Shown in pieces: positions 63,403 through 64,000 of a stretch of 64,000 bases of DNA (position 1 is the first letter of the stretch; the number at the start of each line of letters is the position of its first letter). Made by a program: the position numbers and the translations under genes. Under the pieces are notes generated by a model that worked only from the letters and a program-made list of their open reading frames with translations, had not been told where the DNA came from and did no database searches. The DNA lies in the NCBI GenBank assembly GCA_973895155.1, contig OZ316892.1, forward strand, positions 15,004,001-15,068,000, in the 5' to 3' direction. The DNA comes from Marsupella aquatica (lineage: Eukaryota > Marchantiophyta).

Positions 63403-64000
63403 CTTAATCGCACAGGATATCACATACAAATCACTCCATACTCGAAGGATCACTCGTACGGAGAGTGTCATAACTCTGAGATACATCTACATTTAATTTT
63501 TTTCAATGGAGGGTTGATGGGAAACCAGCAGCGTAGGCACGCAGTGCCTAGTGTTGAGCACAACCAATTAAATTATACCCCCATAAGACAACGGAAGAAG
63601 GGATTTAACATACAGTGGAAGAGCAGATGAGATTCTTTCCGAGCCACAGTCACCACCACTCCCACGACTTCCACCTTTCTCACTGGTCGGCCCTTTCTCA
63701 GAAAATTGCCTGAAAGACCAAAAATTCTCTTCAGCGATACACTTCAAATGCCTCTCCTCATTGGCCAATTTTTTTAATTGTCGTTGAGTGATAAAGATCC
63801 CGAATCTACCCCAATGTGGAATGGTGGTCAATTATTGGTGAAAAAAACCTAAACCCTAAACCTGAGAGCGAGCTTCGAAAGCGAACAAACCTGGAGAGCG
63901 AGGATGTTGCTGGATGGATTGCAGGTCGAAGGCTATGAGGCGGACTAGAGTGCGGGAGAGGGGGTCCAACGCAGTTGTGGAAGGTGCACCGGGGCCCATT
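63403..64000. other. upstream side of STN1, incomplete
   Basis: This should contain the missing first exon or exons and promoter of STN1. A minus-strand frame at 63568-63831 is open but shows no STN1 features. A telomere-type cctaaaccctaaac motif lies at 63847-63862. Confidence 0.4.

Overview
The window is nuclear DNA of a plant-lineage (streptophyte) eukaryote. Five recognisable genes are split into many short exons with GT-AG introns of roughly 100-900 bases and match plant families: a plastid-type half-size ABC transporter, a SAM-carrier-like mitochondrial carrier, trimethylguanosine synthase with a WW domain, a UBP26-type ubiquitin protease and ATP23. A sixth, STN1, is partial. Telomere-type CCCTAAA motifs and copia/gypsy elements fit this. 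I cannot name the species; a non-seed plant or a charophyte-grade alga is my best guess, and it is an inference.

Layout: ABCB26/TAP-like transporter (112-7133, +); gene-poor spacer; SLC25 carrier (10335-13531, -); a (GA)n tract; low-complexity arrays around a GC-rich block (15.8-18.4 kb); TGS1 (20205-23439, -); a decayed Ty3/gypsy element (about 23.9-33.1 kb, -) abutting a truncated Ty1/copia element (33.1-37.6 kb, -); UBP26 (38620-47752, +); a gene-free stretch; a single-exon 629-residue protein of unknown function (52276-54165, -); a weak candidate small gene; repeat-rich spacer; ATP23 (60407-62235, -) and the 3' part of STN1 (62569 onward, -).

The most interesting object is the gypsy element. 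Its gag-pol polyprotein carries a complete C5 cytosine DNA methyltransferase domain between the protease and the reverse transcriptase, and a PHD-type zinc finger after the integrase. Eleven in-frame stops and two frameshifts break the polyprotein, yet the methyltransferase segment itself is uninterrupted and keeps its catalytic PCQ and ENV motifs. All stops are TAG or TGA, none TAA. This pattern fits deamination of methylated cytosines at CHG and CG sites, and the neighbouring copia element shows it too. The leader of the gypsy element also holds a tandem array of 5S-rRNA-like internal-promoter motifs.

The host genes do not form an operon or evident pathway. TGS1 (cap hypermethylation of small RNAs) and STN1 (telomere capping) both touch telomere or small-RNA biology in other systems, but their proximity here is probably chance.
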